Positions 9,616 to 18,716 of a DNA stretch of 64,000 nt are shown here, in pieces (position 1 is the stretch's first letter; every line of letters begins with the position of its first letter). Origin of the DNA: Arcobacter sp. F155. GTDB taxonomy: Bacteria > Campylobacterota > Campylobacteria > Campylobacterales > Arcobacteraceae. The DNA is taken from assembly GCF_004116455.1 (NCBI RefSeq), contig NZ_PDJU01000006.1, forward strand, positions 1-64,000. The letters are read 5' to 3'. The position numbers and the translations under genes were made by a program. The notes under the pieces are model-generated. The model made no database searches. It saw nothing but the letters and a program-made list of their open reading frames with translations, and had not been told where the DNA came from.

Positions 9616-10993
9616 AATATTTTATTATAAATTCAGAACCCTTTGAAAGTTCGCTCTGTATTTCAAGTGAAAAGTTGTGTAAAGAAATGATAGAAGAAAC
9701 GATAAATAAGCCAAGTCCTAAAGAGTTGTTCCATCCATTTTGTGAAACCCTATAAAACTTTTGTCTAATATTTTTTAAATCGACTTCACTAATACCAATT
9801 CCTTTATCTCTAACTGAGATTTGTTTATCATCAAAGCTTATTATTACTTCATCTTCTGAGTATTTTAAGGCATTTTCAACAAGGTTTTCTAAAGCCATAC
9901 AAAATAGAGTTTCATCAATATTGATTTCATAGTCTTCTTTTACTTCAATAATAATTTCTCTATTTGGATATTTGTCTTTTACATCCGATACAACCCTTTC
10001 ACATATTTTTGTAATAGAGCATTTTGTTGTAAGGATTTGCTGTTTCCCTTCTTCAAGTTTTAAAGTTAGTCTTAACTTATCAATAATATGAGACATTTTT
10101 ATCCCATTTGAATGAATTTTTCTTAAAAACTTCTCTTTCATAGGTTCTGGTAAATCTTTATCTGAAAGAATAGTTTCACTATATCCTGTAACTACTGCAA
10201 TAGGATTTTTAAACTCATGGGAAATTGCTGAGATTATCTCATCTTTTTGTTTATTTGCAAGTTTTAGTTTTGCTGTTTGCTTAGACTTTTGTCTCTCTCT
10301 TTTAGCTAGTTTAGCTGCAACTTTATTTAGTAATCTTGTGATTTTATAAAACTCTTCAGAAAAGTCTGAGTATATACCTGAAGTTGGTTTTTTATTACTA
10401 AGTTCTATTAAGTAGCCTAAGATAGCATTTGTTTCATTTCTAATTTTAATACTAATTAAATATGTAGTGATAAATGCAACAATTATAAACATAGAGATAA
10501 ACGCAATAATCTGATAAGAGAGTTTTGTAAAGTTTTCAATAATCTTAGTTGTATAATCTGCAAGTCTTAGGTAATAAATCTCATCATCAATAACAATCTT
10601 TTTAGCAACATAAAGTAGCTCTTGATTTAGAGTATGTGAAAATCTAATTTTTTTACCATATCCCTCGTACTTAGCGTGAATAATTTCAAATCTAGTGGCA
10701 TGATTTTCCATTGTAGAAATATCTCTATCACTATCTCCTATAACATTTCCTTGCTCATCAATAATCGTTATTCTAAGTCCAGTTTTTCCCTTAAAAGTTT
10801 TGATGATGTAATCAAGATTTTTAAAAGAAGTTAGGTTTAGTGAAAGGGAATCTATATTTTGAGATAGATTCTTTTCTATTTGGTCTAAATAAATATTCTT
10901 TGACCAATAGTATGTTGTAGTACTAATTATAATAAGTACAAGTAAAAAGATAATTGAGAAAGTTCTAAAGAATACTTGGTGGAGTTTTAACAA
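9614..10993 (-). CDS. Sensor histidine kinase, PhoR-like
   Basis: A 459-residue membrane kinase: TM1 about 7-29, an extracytoplasmic sensing region to about 157, TM2 about 158-182, then HisKA with the phosphoacceptor in SHEFKNP (His ~258), an N-box in ENLVENALKYS (~371), G1 RDKGIGI and G2 GLGLF. Its start overlaps the upstream response-regulator gene by 7 bases, so the two are translationally coupled. Placement at the end of the pst operon argues that it senses phosphate status through Pst/PhoU. Unlike E. coli PhoR it has a sizeable periplasmic domain, so it may read an additional signal. Confidence 0.88.
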   Translation of the reverse strand: MLKLHQVFFRTFSIIFLLVLIIISTTTYYWSKNIYLDQIEKNLSQNIDSLSLNLTSFKNLDYIIKTFKGKTGLRITIIDEQGNVIGDSDRDISTMENHATRFEIIHAKYEGYGKKIRFSHTLNQELLYVAKKIVIDDEIYYLRLADYTTKIIENFTKLSYQIIAFISMFIIVAFITTYLISIKIRNETNAILGYLIELSNKKPTSGIYSDFSEEFYKITRLLNKVAAKLAKRERQKSKQTAKLKLANKQKDEIISAISHEFKNPIAVVTGYSETILSDKDLPEPMKEKFLRKIHSNGIKMSHIIDKLRLTLKLEEGKQQILTTKCSITKICERVVSDVKDKYPNREIIIEVKEDYEINIDETLFCMALENLVENALKYSEDEVIISFDDKQISVRDKGIGISEVDLKNIRQKFYRVSQNGWNNSLGLGLFIVSSIISLHNFSLEIQSELSKGSEFIIKY

Positions 10994-11661
10994 AATAAGT
11001 AACCTTCTCCTCTAACAGATTTGATATACTCTTTTTTATTGTCTGGGTCAATTTTAGCTTTCAATCTTTTAATTGCAACATTTACAGTTTTTAGTTTTTT
11101 ATCATAAGAATCTTCCCATACTGTTTCAAGTAAATGTTCTCTGGTCATAAGAATATCTCTATTTTTAATAAACTCTAATAGTAAATCATGTTCTAAGTGA
11201 GTAAGTTCTATTAATTCATCTTCAATAAAGAACTTTTTATTTGCTGCTTTATATGTAATATCTCTAATCTTTAAAATATCAACATCTTTTGAACTTCTTT
11301 TTATAACAGCTTTTACTCTAGCAAGTAGTTCTTGTATCTTAAAAGGTTTTGTTATGTAATCATCTGCATGCGAATCAAAGCCATCTAAAATATCTTCATC
11401 TTTATCTTTTGCAGTTAAGTAAATAACAGGAGAGTTATAACCTCTTTCTTTTATTTTATTAATAAATTCAGTTCCATCTATTCCTGGAAGGTTTCTATCC
11501 ATAAGTATTAAATCAATATGCTCTTCATCTAAAACTTTTTCTAGCTTTTCATTTACACTTAAAAAGCCAATTGTTTCATAACCTTCTTTTTGAAGTGTAT
11601 ACTCTAAAAGTTCTAAAATATCCTCTTCATCTTCAACTATTAATATTAGTTTATTACTCAT
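10987..11661 (-). CDS. OmpR/PhoB-family response regulator
   Basis: A 224-residue two-domain regulator. The receiver has the acidic pair E10-D11, the phosphorylated D55 in LILMDRN and the conserved Lys in YITKPF. The C-terminal winged-helix domain (from ~130) has the typical LTHLEHDLL and RGEGYLF ends. Encoded immediately before its cognate kinase and after pst-phoU-psiE, it is the natural candidate to bind the direct repeats found before pstS and pstC. It overlaps the psiE-like gene by 8 bases. Confidence 0.9.
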   Translation of the reverse strand: MSNKLILIVEDEEDILELLEYTLQKEGYETIGFLSVNEKLEKVLDEEHIDLILMDRNLPGIDGTEFINKIKERGYNSPVIYLTAKDKDEDILDGFDSHADDYITKPFKIQELLARVKAVIKRSSKDVDILKIRDITYKAANKKFFIEDELIELTHLEHDLLLEFIKNRDILMTREHLLETVWEDSYDKKLKTVNVAIKRLKAKIDPDNKKEYIKSVRGEGYLFC

Positions 11662-12058
11662 TTTCTTCTTTTTTCCCTTGGATAGATTCTTTTTGTGGTT
11701 TTACAATACCTGGAGAGTATTTTATAGCTAATATTCTGAAAATAAAGAATATAAAGATAACAAAAAGTAAGAATAGTATAGTAAAGTAATCTTTATTTGT
11801 ATTTGAAGTATAGATTATTACATCCCTGATTAGAAAAATAATAAATATATCAATAACAAATCTAAGTCTTAGTTTTTCTTTTTTTATAAAGTCAGAAATC
11901 ATCTTTGCTACTTCCATTAAAACTATGAACTCAAGCATTAGAATGATTGTTTTATAAAACTCTAGGTTTGCAACTAAAACTATCGTAAAGATAATTATAG
12001 CTGCTAATACTTCATAGTTTGAGTTGAAGTAAGATTTTATTTTGTGAATAGCTCTCAT
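11654..12058 (-). CDS. PsiE-like phosphate-starvation membrane protein
   Basis: A 134-residue protein with four predicted membrane helices (roughly 18-35, 37-55, 65-85, 91-110) and a charged C-terminal tail. The pattern FYKTIILMLEFIVLMEV followed by RLRFVIDIFIIFLIRDVII is characteristic of the PsiE family, named for phosphate-starvation induction in E. coli; the molecular function is unknown. Location inside the pst-phoU-phoBR operon with an 8-base overlap to the regulator supports the assignment and phosphate control. Confidence 0.75.
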   Translation of the reverse strand: MRAIHKIKSYFNSNYEVLAAIIIFTIVLVANLEFYKTIILMLEFIVLMEVAKMISDFIKKEKLRLRFVIDIFIIFLIRDVIIYTSNTNKDYFTILFLLFVIFIFFIFRILAIKYSPGIVKPQKESIQGKKEENE

Positions 12059-12062
12059 ATAG

Positions 12063-12731
12063 TTATACGTTTTCTAAGTCTCCACCAACTTCAGCAAAAA
12101 CTAAAAGGTTTGCAATAGAAGAAGCTCTTCCTGAGATTTTTTCTAATCTTCTTAATGAACTTAAAACTTCAAAATAGTCTTTAGAAAGCTCAATATTTTT
12201 AGTGATAAGTTTTAGAATATTTTTTTCAATCATTGCATATAAGTCATCAGTTTTACTATCTTCAACTAATACTTTATTAAATTTCTCTTCAATTGTTTTC
12301 TCATCATCTTCACCAATCATTTCAATTGCAGTATTAAGTGCAAGATTTGAAGTTTTTAATAAAGGAATTGCATACTCTAAAATTGCATCCGCATTTAATT
12401 CTGGTGAAAATGATTTTCTAAAGTTTTTAGCAAATGTTTTTGAGTAAGCAGCTGCTCTCATAAGCTCATTTGTAATCTTTAAATATGAAACCATCTCTCT
12501 TAAATCTTTTGCTTCTGGTGAGTATAAAGCTAAAGTTTTAACTATTAAGTTATCTATTTCATTTGATTTTGAAGATAACTTTTTTAAAGATAGGTTTACA
12601 TCTTTTAACATTGATGGGTCATTCTCTTTTAAAGCAGACAAAGAGATTTTATTTGCATGGGAAATCTCTTCACCAATGATAGTTATCTCTTCTTTTATTT
12701 TATTAATATTTTCAATATATGGCTTTAACAT
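12063..12731 (-). CDS. phoU: PhoU-family phosphate regulator
   Basis: A 222-residue all-helical protein of PhoU length made of two three-helix bundles. Several acidic and charged stretches match PhoU metal-binding motifs (EIDNLIVKTLALYSPEAKDLR in repeat one; DSKTDDLYAMIEKNI and LRRLEKISGRASSIA in repeat two). PhoU links PstB activity to the PhoR kinase and restrains phosphate uptake. Its start overlaps the pstB stop by one base. The identification rests on fold pattern plus operon position. Confidence 0.85.
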   Translation of the reverse strand: MLKPYIENINKIKEEITIIGEEISHANKISLSALKENDPSMLKDVNLSLKKLSSKSNEIDNLIVKTLALYSPEAKDLREMVSYLKITNELMRAAAYSKTFAKNFRKSFSPELNADAILEYAIPLLKTSNLALNTAIEMIGEDDEKTIEEKFNKVLVEDSKTDDLYAMIEKNILKLITKNIELSKDYFEVLSSLRRLEKISGRASSIANLLVFAEVGGDLENV

Positions 12732-13498
12732 TATCCGAACCTTCCTGTAATATAATCTTCAGTTTTTTTATTTGATGGATTAACAAAAATAGTTTCTGTT
12801 TCATCATACTCAATTAGTTTTCCTAAGTGGAAAAATGCCGTATAATCTGCTACTCTAGCTGCTTGTTGCATATTGTGAGTTACTGTAATAATCGTATATT
12901 TCTTTTTTAACTCTAACATTAATGCTTCAATCTTTTCAGTTGAAATAGGGTCAAGTGCTGATGTTGGTTCGTCCATTAAAATAACTTCTGGTTTAACTGC
13001 AATTGTTCTTGCAATACAAAGTCTTTGTTGTTGTCCACCAGAAAGTGAAGTTCCTGGTTCTTGTAATTTATCTTTAACTTCTTCCCAAAGACCAGCATCA
13101 ATAAGTGCTTTTTCTACAAGCTCATCACAAGCTTTTCCTTTTTTAACATGACCATGTTTTAAAGGAGCATAAGCTACATTTTCATAAATAGATTTAGGGA
13201 ATGGATTTGGTTGTTGAAATACCATACCAATCTTTTTTCTAACACTTACTTCATCTACATCTTTATCGTAGATATTTTTCTTATCAATAACAACAGAACC
13301 ATCAATTTTTACACTTGAGATTAAGTCATTCATTCTATTTAAACATCTTAGGAATGTAGATTTACCACATCCTGATGGTCCAATTAGTGCTGTAATTTTG
13401 TTTTCATATAAAGGAACAGTGATATTATGAAGTGCATGATTATCTCCGTACCATAAGTTTAATTCGTTTACATCTATTTTTATACTATTTTTTGACAT
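12731..13498 (-). CDS. pstB: Phosphate ABC transporter ATP-binding protein
   Basis: A 255-residue ABC ATPase powering phosphate import. Walker [11 protein letters not shown]-loop FQQPNPFP, signature LSGGQQQR, Walker [14 protein letters not shown] and the H-loop TVTHNMQQA are all present; FPKSIYENV and the [14 protein letters not shown] ending are typical of PstB. It sits 15 bases after pstA and overlaps phoU by one base. Confidence 0.97.
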   Translation of the reverse strand: MSKNSIKIDVNELNLWYGDNHALHNITVPLYENKITALIGPSGCGKSTFLRCLNRMNDLISSVKIDGSVVIDKKNIYDKDVDEVSVRKKIGMVFQQPNPFPKSIYENVAYAPLKHGHVKKGKACDELVEKALIDAGLWEEVKDKLQEPGTSLSGGQQQRLCIARTIAVKPEVILMDEPTSALDPISTEKIEALMLELKKKYTIITVTHNMQQAARVADYTAFFHLGKLIEYDETETIFVNPSNKKTEDYITGRFG

Positions 13499-13513
13499 CT
13501 TTTTTATTCCTTC

Positions 13514-14698
13514 TTACCACTTAACTTCATATTTTTTTCTAAGATAAATTGCTAATGCATTTAGTGAAATTAAAATTGTTAATAACACCATAATACCAGC
13601 TGCTGTTTTTTCTATATACATTCTCTCTGGCATACCAGCCCATGTAAATAGCTGTGCAGGCATAACTGTTGCTGCTTCAAATATTGAACCTGGAGAATCA
13701 GGGATAAATGCAATCATACCAATGATGATTAATGGAGCAGTTTCACCCATTGCTTGTGCTAAACCAATAATTGAACCAGTTAAAACTCCAGGGAATGCTA
13801 ATGGTAAAACATGGTCTCTTGTAACTTCAATTTTTGTAAGACCTAATCCATAAGCTGCTTGTCTGATAGAATCTGGAACTGCTCTTAATGCTGCTCTTGA
13901 ACTTACAATAATAATAGGTAGAGTCATAAGTGCAAGTGTTAATCCCCCAACAAGTGGTGAAGACCTTGGCATACCAAATAGGTTAATAAAAATTGCTAGA
14001 CCTAAAAGACCAAATAGAATTGAAGGAATTGCTGCAAGGTTATTGATATTTACTTCAATCGTTTGAGTAAATTTATTATCATCTGCAAACTCTTCTAGAT
14101 ATACTGCTGTCATAACCCCAATTGGGAAAGCAACAAGCATTGCAATAATTAATGTTAAAATTGAACCAATAATTGCTGAATTTAAACCTGCAAACTCTGG
14201 TGTCTTTGAGTCACCATTTGTAAAGAAAATCTTATTGAATTTAAGTTCAACATCTCCATTTGCTTTCATATCATCAATTAAAGCTCTATCTTTTCTTTTT
14301 AGTTTATAGTAGTGACCTTTTAAGTATTGGTCAACTTGGTCATCTGCTAGTACCCACATTTTTGTTTTAGTACCTATTAGTTCTGGATTATTTTCCATTT
14401 CCATAGGAAGTGTTCTAAGCCATGCTCTTGAAACAATTCTAGTATATTTTCTATCAATTGCTTTTCTATAGCTCTTTTTAGAAGCCTCACTATAAGTTAC
14501 TTCTACATTAACGTATGCTTGTTTGAATGCAGGAGTTCCTTTTCCTACAATATCAAAAAGGAAAAATGCTAAAAACGCAATTGAAAAAAGTAAAGATGCA
14601 AGGGTAAACTTCTTGAATCTTTTAGAACTTCTATGCCTTTTTGAAAGTGTAGGGTCATAAAATGGATTATCTTTATTCTTATTTTTTCTTTTAATCAT
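13514..14698 (-). CDS. pstA: Phosphate ABC transporter permease PstA, with extended periplasmic insertion
   Basis: The C-terminal two-thirds is a standard PstA permease: about five helices, an EAA-type cytoplasmic loop (DSIRQAAYGLGLTKIEVTRDHVLP) and GETAPLIIIG. The protein is 394 residues against about 300 in E. coli: after TM1 (~31-50) there is a 110-residue hydrophilic segment with many Lys and Asp, presumably periplasmic, before the next helix near 170. Similar long PstA proteins occur in other Campylobacterota. The ATG overlaps the pstC stop codon (ATGA). Confidence 0.94.
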   Translation of the reverse strand: MIKRKNKNKDNPFYDPTLSKRHRSSKRFKKFTLASLLFSIAFLAFFLFDIVGKGTPAFKQAYVNVEVTYSEASKKSYRKAIDRKYTRIVSRAWLRTLPMEMENNPELIGTKTKMWVLADDQVDQYLKGHYYKLKRKDRALIDDMKANGDVELKFNKIFFTNGDSKTPEFAGLNSAIIGSILTLIIAMLVAFPIGVMTAVYLEEFADDNKFTQTIEVNINNLAAIPSILFGLLGLAIFINLFGMPRSSPLVGGLTLALMTLPIIIVSSRAALRAVPDSIRQAAYGLGLTKIEVTRDHVLPLAFPGVLTGSIIGLAQAMGETAPLIIIGMIAFIPDSPGSIFEAATVMPAQLFTWAGMPERMYIEKTAAGIMVLLTILISLNALAIYLRKKYEVKW

Positions 14699-15624
14699 AA
14701 TGTATTCACTTTATATTTTTCTTTGAATTTTCTAATTAGACTTAATGAAATAATATTAAGTACTAAAGTAACAACAAATAGCATAAGACCTAAAGCAAAT
14801 GCTGAAAGAGTCTCTGGTGAATTAAACTCAAAGTCACCAACAAGAGAGTTTACAATTGTTACTGTAACTGTTGTCATATCTTCTAATGGATTCCAAGATA
14901 AGTTTGGTCTAAGTCCTGCTGCCATTACAACAATCATTGTTTCTCCAATTGCTTTTGAAAAACCAAGGATACAAGCAGAAATGATACCAGGAAGAGCAGA
15001 AGGTAGTACAATATTTTTAATTGTTTCCCCTTGAGTCATACCAAGACCAAGTGAAGCTTTTCTTTGAGAATCTGGAACTGCTTTAATAACGTCATCTGAT
15101 AATGATGAAATAACAGGAATAATCATAATCCCCATTACAACTCCAGATGCTAAAGCTGAGTTGAAAGTTGCTTCAAGTCCTATTGCAGCTGCACCTTTTA
15201 CAATTAGTGGAGCAACAGTAATTGCAGCAAAGAAACCATATACAACAGTTGGAATACCTGCAAGAACTTCTAATATTGGTTTTAAATATGATCTTGTTTC
15301 ATGAGAAGCATACTCACTCATAAAAACTGCACTACCAAGTCCAATAGGAATTGCAACAAGCATTGCAATGAATGTAATCATCATTGTTCCAGCAAAAATT
15401 GGTATTGCACCAAATTTACTTCCAGTAATACCTGGCGACCACTCTGTTCCTGTTAAGAAGTACCAAAAACTTCTTAGTTCAAAGAAGGCTATTGCTTCAA
15501 ATAGAATTGAAAAAAGAATACCAAAAGTTGTAAGGATTGATATAACAGAAGCTGTAATCAATGCACCTTTAATAAGGTTCTCTTTTAATTCAGTTGATTT
15601 GTTTTTAGATTCAAATGAATGCAA
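14695..15624 (-). CDS. pstC: Phosphate ABC transporter permease PstC
   Basis: A 309-residue inner-membrane permease with six helices and the EAA-loop DSQRKASLGLGMTQGETI; KAIGETMIVVMAAG is the PstC signature helix. Translation begins at TTG (15624..15622) after an AAAGGG site, since no ATG is better placed. First gene of the pstCAB-phoU-psiE-phoBR transcript, with a Pho-box-like repeat and a -10 box upstream. Confidence 0.96.
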   Translation of the reverse strand: MHSFESKNKSTELKENLIKGALITASVISILTTFGILFSILFEAIAFFELRSFWYFLTGTEWSPGITGSKFGAIPIFAGTMMITFIAMLVAIPIGLGSAVFMSEYASHETRSYLKPILEVLAGIPTVVYGFFAAITVAPLIVKGAAAIGLEATFNSALASGVVMGIMIIPVISSLSDDVIKAVPDSQRKASLGLGMTQGETIKNIVLPSALPGIISACILGFSKAIGETMIVVMAAGLRPNLSWNPLEDMTTVTVTIVNSLVGDFEFNSPETLSAFALGLMLFVVTLVLNIISLSLIRKFKEKYKVNTL

Positions 15625-15652
15625 ATCTACCCTTTATGTTTAAATTTGCGTA

Positions 15653-15686
15653 ATTCTACAAGATATTAGTTACATGCTGGTTACAT
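15653..15686 (-). promoter_or_regulatory. Pho-box-like direct repeat and -10 box of pstC
   Basis: Minus-strand 11-mers ATGTAACCAGC (15686-15676) and ATGTAACTAAT (15675-15665) sit head to tail with exact 11-base periodicity, as in PhoB sites. TAGAAT (15658-15653) follows after 6 bases as a likely -10 element. The repeat overlaps the stop codon of the upstream EAL/GGDEF gene. The same arrangement precedes pstS. Confidence 0.65.
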
Positions 15687-17399
15687 AAAAATACATGTAC
15701 TATAGGGAAGAGGATACTCTTTTGATAGCTTTTTTATTTGTCCTATATTTAGGTTGAAGGACTCTTGTGTCGAGCTTTGTGTAAGTTCAATAATAGCTGC
15801 TGAAACAGAAAGAAGACTAAAGTTTCTACTTGTTCCAAACCTATCTTTAGATGTCATGTAACCATTATTTATATCTTTTTCACTATAAAGACTTGTTGCA
15901 CTTAGTCTAAACTCTTCTTGCACATTTTTAATAACATCATAAACATATTCATATTCACTATTTACAAAACCAACAAAAAAGTCATCTCCACCTACATGAG
16001 CAACAAAGTTTTCACTTGAGATATTTTTTTGAAGTATCTCAGAGAACATTAAAATTGCACGGTCACCTTGTCTAAAACCATAGGTGTCATTAAAGGGTTT
16101 AAAGTCATTAAAATCAAAATATACTATTTGAGTATGCTGATTATTTTTAAAAGCAGTAGAGATAAAGTTCTCAATTTGTTTATTCCCTGGTAGCTTTGTA
16201 AGGGGGTTTTGATTTTGAGCTATTTCAAGGTTTCTTTTATATGAAAGTGATAAAAGATTATTAAGATTTATAAATCCATAATATCTTGAATCCTTACTTA
16301 CAAATACACCTCTTGCATCATTTCTCATATTAAAAATTTCTAAGGCTTTATCTATTCCCCAACTAAGGTCTATTTCTAATACAGGTTTGATATAGTTTTT
16401 TAGTTTTGCTTTAAAAGAGTCATTTTTTGCTAATGATAATCCATATTGTGAATAAGATATTTCTTTAATATCAACTTCGTAAATGGCACCTAATATTTTC
16501 TTATTATCATCAATAATAGGAACAAAAGTGTTTAATGTATGCTCTTTAAAGTAAACAAATAGTTCATGTAAACTTGCATTTACATTTAAAGGGTCAATTT
16601 TATCAATAAAAGATTTATCAATAAAGTTTCCTCTTGTTACTCTTCTATCTTTTTTAAAGATATTATCTTTTGAATAGTATTTTTTTATATCTTTAATATT
16701 TGTACTTGGTCTTGCTACTAAATATCCTTGAATATAGTCTGCTTTTATCTCTTTGCATACATAATACTCTTCTTTAGTTTCAACACCTTCAGCTATAACT
16801 TTGATTCCCATTGTGTGAGCCATCTCAACTATCGAGGCACAAAATAGTCTTTTCTTTGCATCTTTATGAATATTTTCAATAAAGAATTTATCTATTTTAA
16901 TAAAGTTTGTATCAGATAAATATAGCAAGTGAAGTCCAGAAATTCCCGTACCAAAATCATCTAATGCGATATTATAGTTTTTTGATTTGTATGTACTTAC
17001 AATATGTTTTATTAGTTGTTGGTCTTCCAATGAACTATGCTCTGTAATTTCAAAACATATGTCATCTTTACTTAACTCTTGTTTTTCAAGAAGTTTAGCA
17101 GTCTCTCCAAACTGGAAATCAGGCATTGCAAATAGTCTGTTATCAATGTTGTAAAATAGTTTTAGATTGCTTACTTCAATTTTTTTATATTTTTTAATAG
17201 CTTTTTTTCTTAATAACATATCTACTTTATATAGTATTTTCTTATTAGCTAAAGTATCGAAAAAATGGAAAATTGATTCAAACTCAAGTTCTTCAACATT
17301 TCTAATCAAAGCTTCAACAGCAAAAATCTTACCTGTATGAGTATTTACGATAGGTTGAAAAGCGAAATCAAGTTTGTCAACATCAATTTTTGCTGACAT
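15681..17399 (-). CDS. EAL-CBS-GGDEF cyclic-di-GMP signalling protein
   Basis: A 572-residue cytoplasmic protein with no membrane segment. The N-terminal EAL phosphodiesterase domain (~10-240) retains EAL, EITEH, DDFGTG, IKIDKF, EGVET and QGYLVARP, so c-di-GMP hydrolysis is likely. A CBS pair occupies about 255-385 and could bind an adenine nucleotide. The C-terminal GGDEF domain (~400-565) has GGDDF in place of GGDEF, so cyclase activity is uncertain. It lies between pstS and pstC on the same strand, behind a hairpin, so it may have its own promoter, yet its position suggests a link between phosphate and c-di-GMP. Confidence 0.9.
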   Translation of the reverse strand: MSAKIDVDKLDFAFQPIVNTHTGKIFAVEALIRNVEELEFESIFHFFDTLANKKILYKVDMLLRKKAIKKYKKIEVSNLKLFYNIDNRLFAMPDFQFGETAKLLEKQELSKDDICFEITEHSSLEDQQLIKHIVSTYKSKNYNIALDDFGTGISGLHLLYLSDTNFIKIDKFFIENIHKDAKKRLFCASIVEMAHTMGIKVIAEGVETKEEYYVCKEIKADYIQGYLVARPSTNIKDIKKYYSKDNIFKKDRRVTRGNFIDKSFIDKIDPLNVNASLHELFVYFKEHTLNTFVPIIDDNKKILGAIYEVDIKEISYSQYGLSLAKNDSFKAKLKNYIKPVLEIDLSWGIDKALEIFNMRNDARGVFVSKDSRYYGFINLNNLLSLSYKRNLEIAQNQNPLTKLPGNKQIENFISTAFKNNQHTQIVYFDFNDFKPFNDTYGFRQGDRAILMFSEILQKNISSENFVAHVGGDDFFVGFVNSEYEYVYDVIKNVQEEFRLSATSLYSEKDINNGYMTSKDRFGTSRNFSLLSVSAAIIELTQSSTQESFNLNIGQIKKLSKEYPLPYSTCIFM

Positions 17400-17440
17400 A
17401 GGTTTTACCTTTTTATAAATAGTATTAAATATGAGCTCTT

Positions 17441-17462
17441 ATTTTGTGTTCGCAAACAAAAT
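17441..17462. promoter_or_regulatory. Palindrome upstream of the EAL/GGDEF gene
   Basis: ATTTTGT and ACAAAAT arms flank an 8-base centre GTTCGCAA, about 40 bases before the ATG of the EAL/GGDEF gene. There is no T-tract, so an operator-like site is possible; no binding protein can be named. Confidence 0.3.
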
Positions 17463-17485
17463 AAAAGGTCATAGCTAAAACTATT

Positions 17486-17510
17486 AAAAGAAGGAGGGAC
17501 GCCTTCTTTT
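17486..17510 (-). terminator. Terminator after pstS
   Basis: AAAAGAAGG / CCTTCTTTT, a perfect 9-bp stem with a 7-base loop, ends in TTTT on both strands and lies 27 bases past the pstS stop. It separates pstS from the EAL/GGDEF gene and may allow high pstS mRNA with read-through to downstream genes. Confidence 0.75.
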
Positions 17511-17536
17511 AATTTGTTAATTGGTAGGGAAAGAAA

Positions 17537-18592
17537 TTAGTGTTTTAAGTCAGCTAATTTAAGTTTTTTAGAACTCATTACTGCTTTTCTAGTATTAGTT
17601 CTAGTTGCATCTGGTAAAGAGATTAGTCCGATTTCAGTTAAAATTCCATCAGGTCCAATCATATTTTCAGACATAAACATCTCAACATATTTGTTCATTG
17701 CAGGAACTTCTTTTTTGTGAGAGTTTTTGATATAGAAGAATAATGATCTTGATACAGGGTATTTACCAGAAGAGATTGCATCTGGAGTTGGAGCTACACC
17801 ATTAATTGTTGCACCAGCTAATTTATCATCATTTTCAACTAAGAAAGAGAAACCAAAAATACCAAATGCATTTCTATTTTTATTCAGTTTTTGAACGATA
17901 ATATTATCATTTTCACCTGATGGTACATAAACACCGTCAGTTCTAACTACAGAGTATTTTTTATATTTTTTGTTTGCTTTTTTGTCAGCTTTGTAAAGGT
18001 CAGTATAAACAGACATTTTTTTGAATGTTTTTTGCATTACTAACTCTTCAAATGCATCTCTTGTACCAGATGATTTTGGTGGTCCATAAACAATGATTTC
18101 TCTATTTGGTAAAGAAGCATCAATATCTGACCATTTTTTGTATGGGTTAGCAATTAATTTTTTTCCATCTTTTGAAGGTACTTCAGCCGCAACTGCTAAT
18201 GCTAAGTGCTCTCTTGAAATATCAAATGCAGCATTTACTTTAGATTGTGCAAATGCAATTCCATCGTAACCGATAACTGATTCAGTAATATCAGTAACTC
18301 CATTTTTTTCACACATAGTGAACTCTTTAGTTTTCATTCTTCTTGATGCATTAGTGATATCAGGAGTATTTAAATCATTTCCAGCACAAAATAGTTTCAT
18401 ACCACCACCTGAACCAGTTGATTCAACTACAGGAGTTGGGAATTTTGTTGTTGCACCTAATTCTTCAGCAACAGCTGATGAGAAAGGATATACTGTAGAT
18501 GATCCTACGATTTTGATTTGATCTCTAGCACTTAATGATACAGTAAGTGCAGCACTTGCTAATAAAGCAATTGTAGTTTTCTTTAATGTCAT
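17537..18592 (-). CDS. pstS: Periplasmic phosphate-binding protein PstS
   Basis: The substrate-binding protein of the Pst system. A cleavable signal peptide (MTLKKTTIALLASAALTVSLSA) precedes IKIVGSSTVYPFSSAVAEE, the phosphate-loop TGSGGGMKLFC, and GPPKSSGTRDAFEE, all diagnostic of PstS. An in-frame ATG exists 12 bases upstream at 18604, but a GGAG at 18602-18599 is correctly spaced only for the ATG at 18592, so the shorter 351-residue form is preferred. Transcribed from its own Pho-box-type promoter. Confidence 0.96.
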   Translation of the reverse strand: MTLKKTTIALLASAALTVSLSARDQIKIVGSSTVYPFSSAVAEELGATTKFPTPVVESTGSGGGMKLFCAGNDLNTPDITNASRRMKTKEFTMCEKNGVTDITESVIGYDGIAFAQSKVNAAFDISREHLALAVAAEVPSKDGKKLIANPYKKWSDIDASLPNREIIVYGPPKSSGTRDAFEELVMQKTFKKMSVYTDLYKADKKANKKYKKYSVVRTDGVYVPSGENDNIIVQKLNKNRNAFGIFGFSFLVENDDKLAGATINGVAPTPDAISSGKYPVSRSLFFYIKNSHKKEVPAMNKYVEMFMSENMIGPDGILTEIGLISLPDATRTNTRKAVMSSKKLKLADLKH

Positions 18593-18623
18593 TTTTGTCT
18601 CCATATTTTAATTATGATATGGA

Positions 18624-18657
18624 AGTATAATAGTAGTTGATTACAACTTGGTTACTA
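18624..18657 (-). promoter_or_regulatory. Pho-box-like direct repeat and -10 box of pstS
   Basis: Minus-strand 11-mers TAGTAACCAAG (18657-18647) and TTGTAATCAAC (18646-18636) share GTAAyCAA with 11-base spacing; TATACT (18629-18624) follows after 6 bases. Both repeat type and spacing to the -10 box match the pstC site, which supports a common activator, presumably the PhoB-like regulator. Confidence 0.65.
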
Positions 18658-18689
18658 AAAGAAAGGTTTTGTGTGGTTATTTATTATAA

Positions 18690-18716
18690 AGTGAAAACAA
18701 ATAGGCTTTTATAGCC
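18690..18716 (-). terminator. Weak terminator at the end of prfA
   Basis: A short GGCT/AGCC stem overlapping the prfA stop codon is followed on the minus strand by TATTTGTTTTC. The stem is only 4-5 bp, so this is tentative. Confidence 0.35.
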
